A stretch of DNA of 64,000 bases from Pyropia yezoensis (taxonomy: Eukaryota; Rhodophyta; Bangiophyceae; Bangiales; Bangiaceae). The number at the start of each line of letters is the position of its first letter. Position 1 is the stretch's first letter. The stretch is taken from NCBI GenBank assembly GCA_009829735.1, contig CM020620.1, positions 15,659,186 to 15,723,185 on the forward strand, read 5' to 3'. Positions 63,837 through 64,000 of this stretch are shown here, piece after piece. The notes beneath the pieces were generated by a model. The model ran no database searches. It was not told where the DNA came from and saw only the letters and a program-made list of their open reading frames with translations. Position numbers and translations under genes: made by a program.

Positions 63837-64000
63837 TGTGGTAGCTTCCGATTGTTCGACTTTCTACCTGGCGGTGACTGCGATTCCGTGCGTGATTTGG
63901 ACCTCCCTGCGATTGTGACGGCGTGTTGCCCCCTGCGCTCGGCTTGCCACGGGCATTGTAATACGAACGCAGTGGCTTCCACGAATCACACCGAAAGAAT

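Noticed and set aside
1..64000. CRISPR arrays, operons, ribosome-binding sites, riboswitches
   Set aside because: The window is eukaryotic nuclear DNA; no regularly spaced identical short repeats with unique spacers were seen.

Overview
This is nuclear DNA of a GC-rich eukaryote. RNA polymerase subunit RPB5, N-myristoyltransferase, a Rab11-type GTPase with one spliceosomal intron and a eukaryotic-type cardiolipin synthase with two introns rule out a prokaryote. Real coding frames have almost exclusively G or C at third codon positions, long poly-G/poly-C runs lie in genes and between them, and introns are sparse. A serine tRNA gene appears to carry an intron in its T arm, an arrangement known above all from unicellular red algae. 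I infer a red alga, most probably of the Bangiophyceae (Porphyra/Pyropia type); this is inference, not a database match.

Layout. 1-9.7 kb: a Ty3/gypsy chromovirus (short gag, then pol with protease, RT, RNase H, integrase and chromodomain), followed by a long ORF of unknown function on the opposite strand. 9.7-20.5 kb: a transposon graveyard with a Plavaka/CACTA-like transposase C-terminus, a 205-bp MITE, a hAT transposase pseudogene interrupted by GC-rich tandem repeats, and a complete Tc1/mariner element with TIRs and TA target duplications. 20.9-37.5 kb: a housekeeping block with a TONSL/TONSOKU-like TPR+LRR protein (-), an RRM protein resembling NOL8 (+), cardiolipin synthase (-), a deleted relative of the mariner element, RPB5 (-), N-myristoyltransferase (+) and Rab11/RabA (+). 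39.6-43.8 kb: a very large Ala-rich F-box/zinc-finger protein. 44.9-56.4 kb: a ~3-kb inverted segmental duplication carrying two copies of a multi-pass membrane protein of unknown function; between the arms are the 3' remnant of a sulfotransferase gene cut at the duplication breakpoint, tRNA-Ser(CGA) and a lysophospholipid acyltransferase. 58.6-63.8 kb: a 5.2-kb element with ~0.92-0.97-kb inverted terminal repeats enclosing an apparently intact DDE transposase and a divergent P-loop NTPase-like ORF that stops where the right repeat begins.

The genes are not an operon-like system. The TONSL/RRM and RPB5/NMT pairs are divergent and may share promoters with CCAAT boxes. Several long reading frames (TONSL, the F-box protein, both membrane-protein copies, perhaps cardiolipin synthase) change frame exactly at a homopolymer G/C run. 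This is either sequence error in the runs or real slippage, and it means ORF-based models overrun into false C-termini. Most other long ORFs in the region are shadows created by the GC content.
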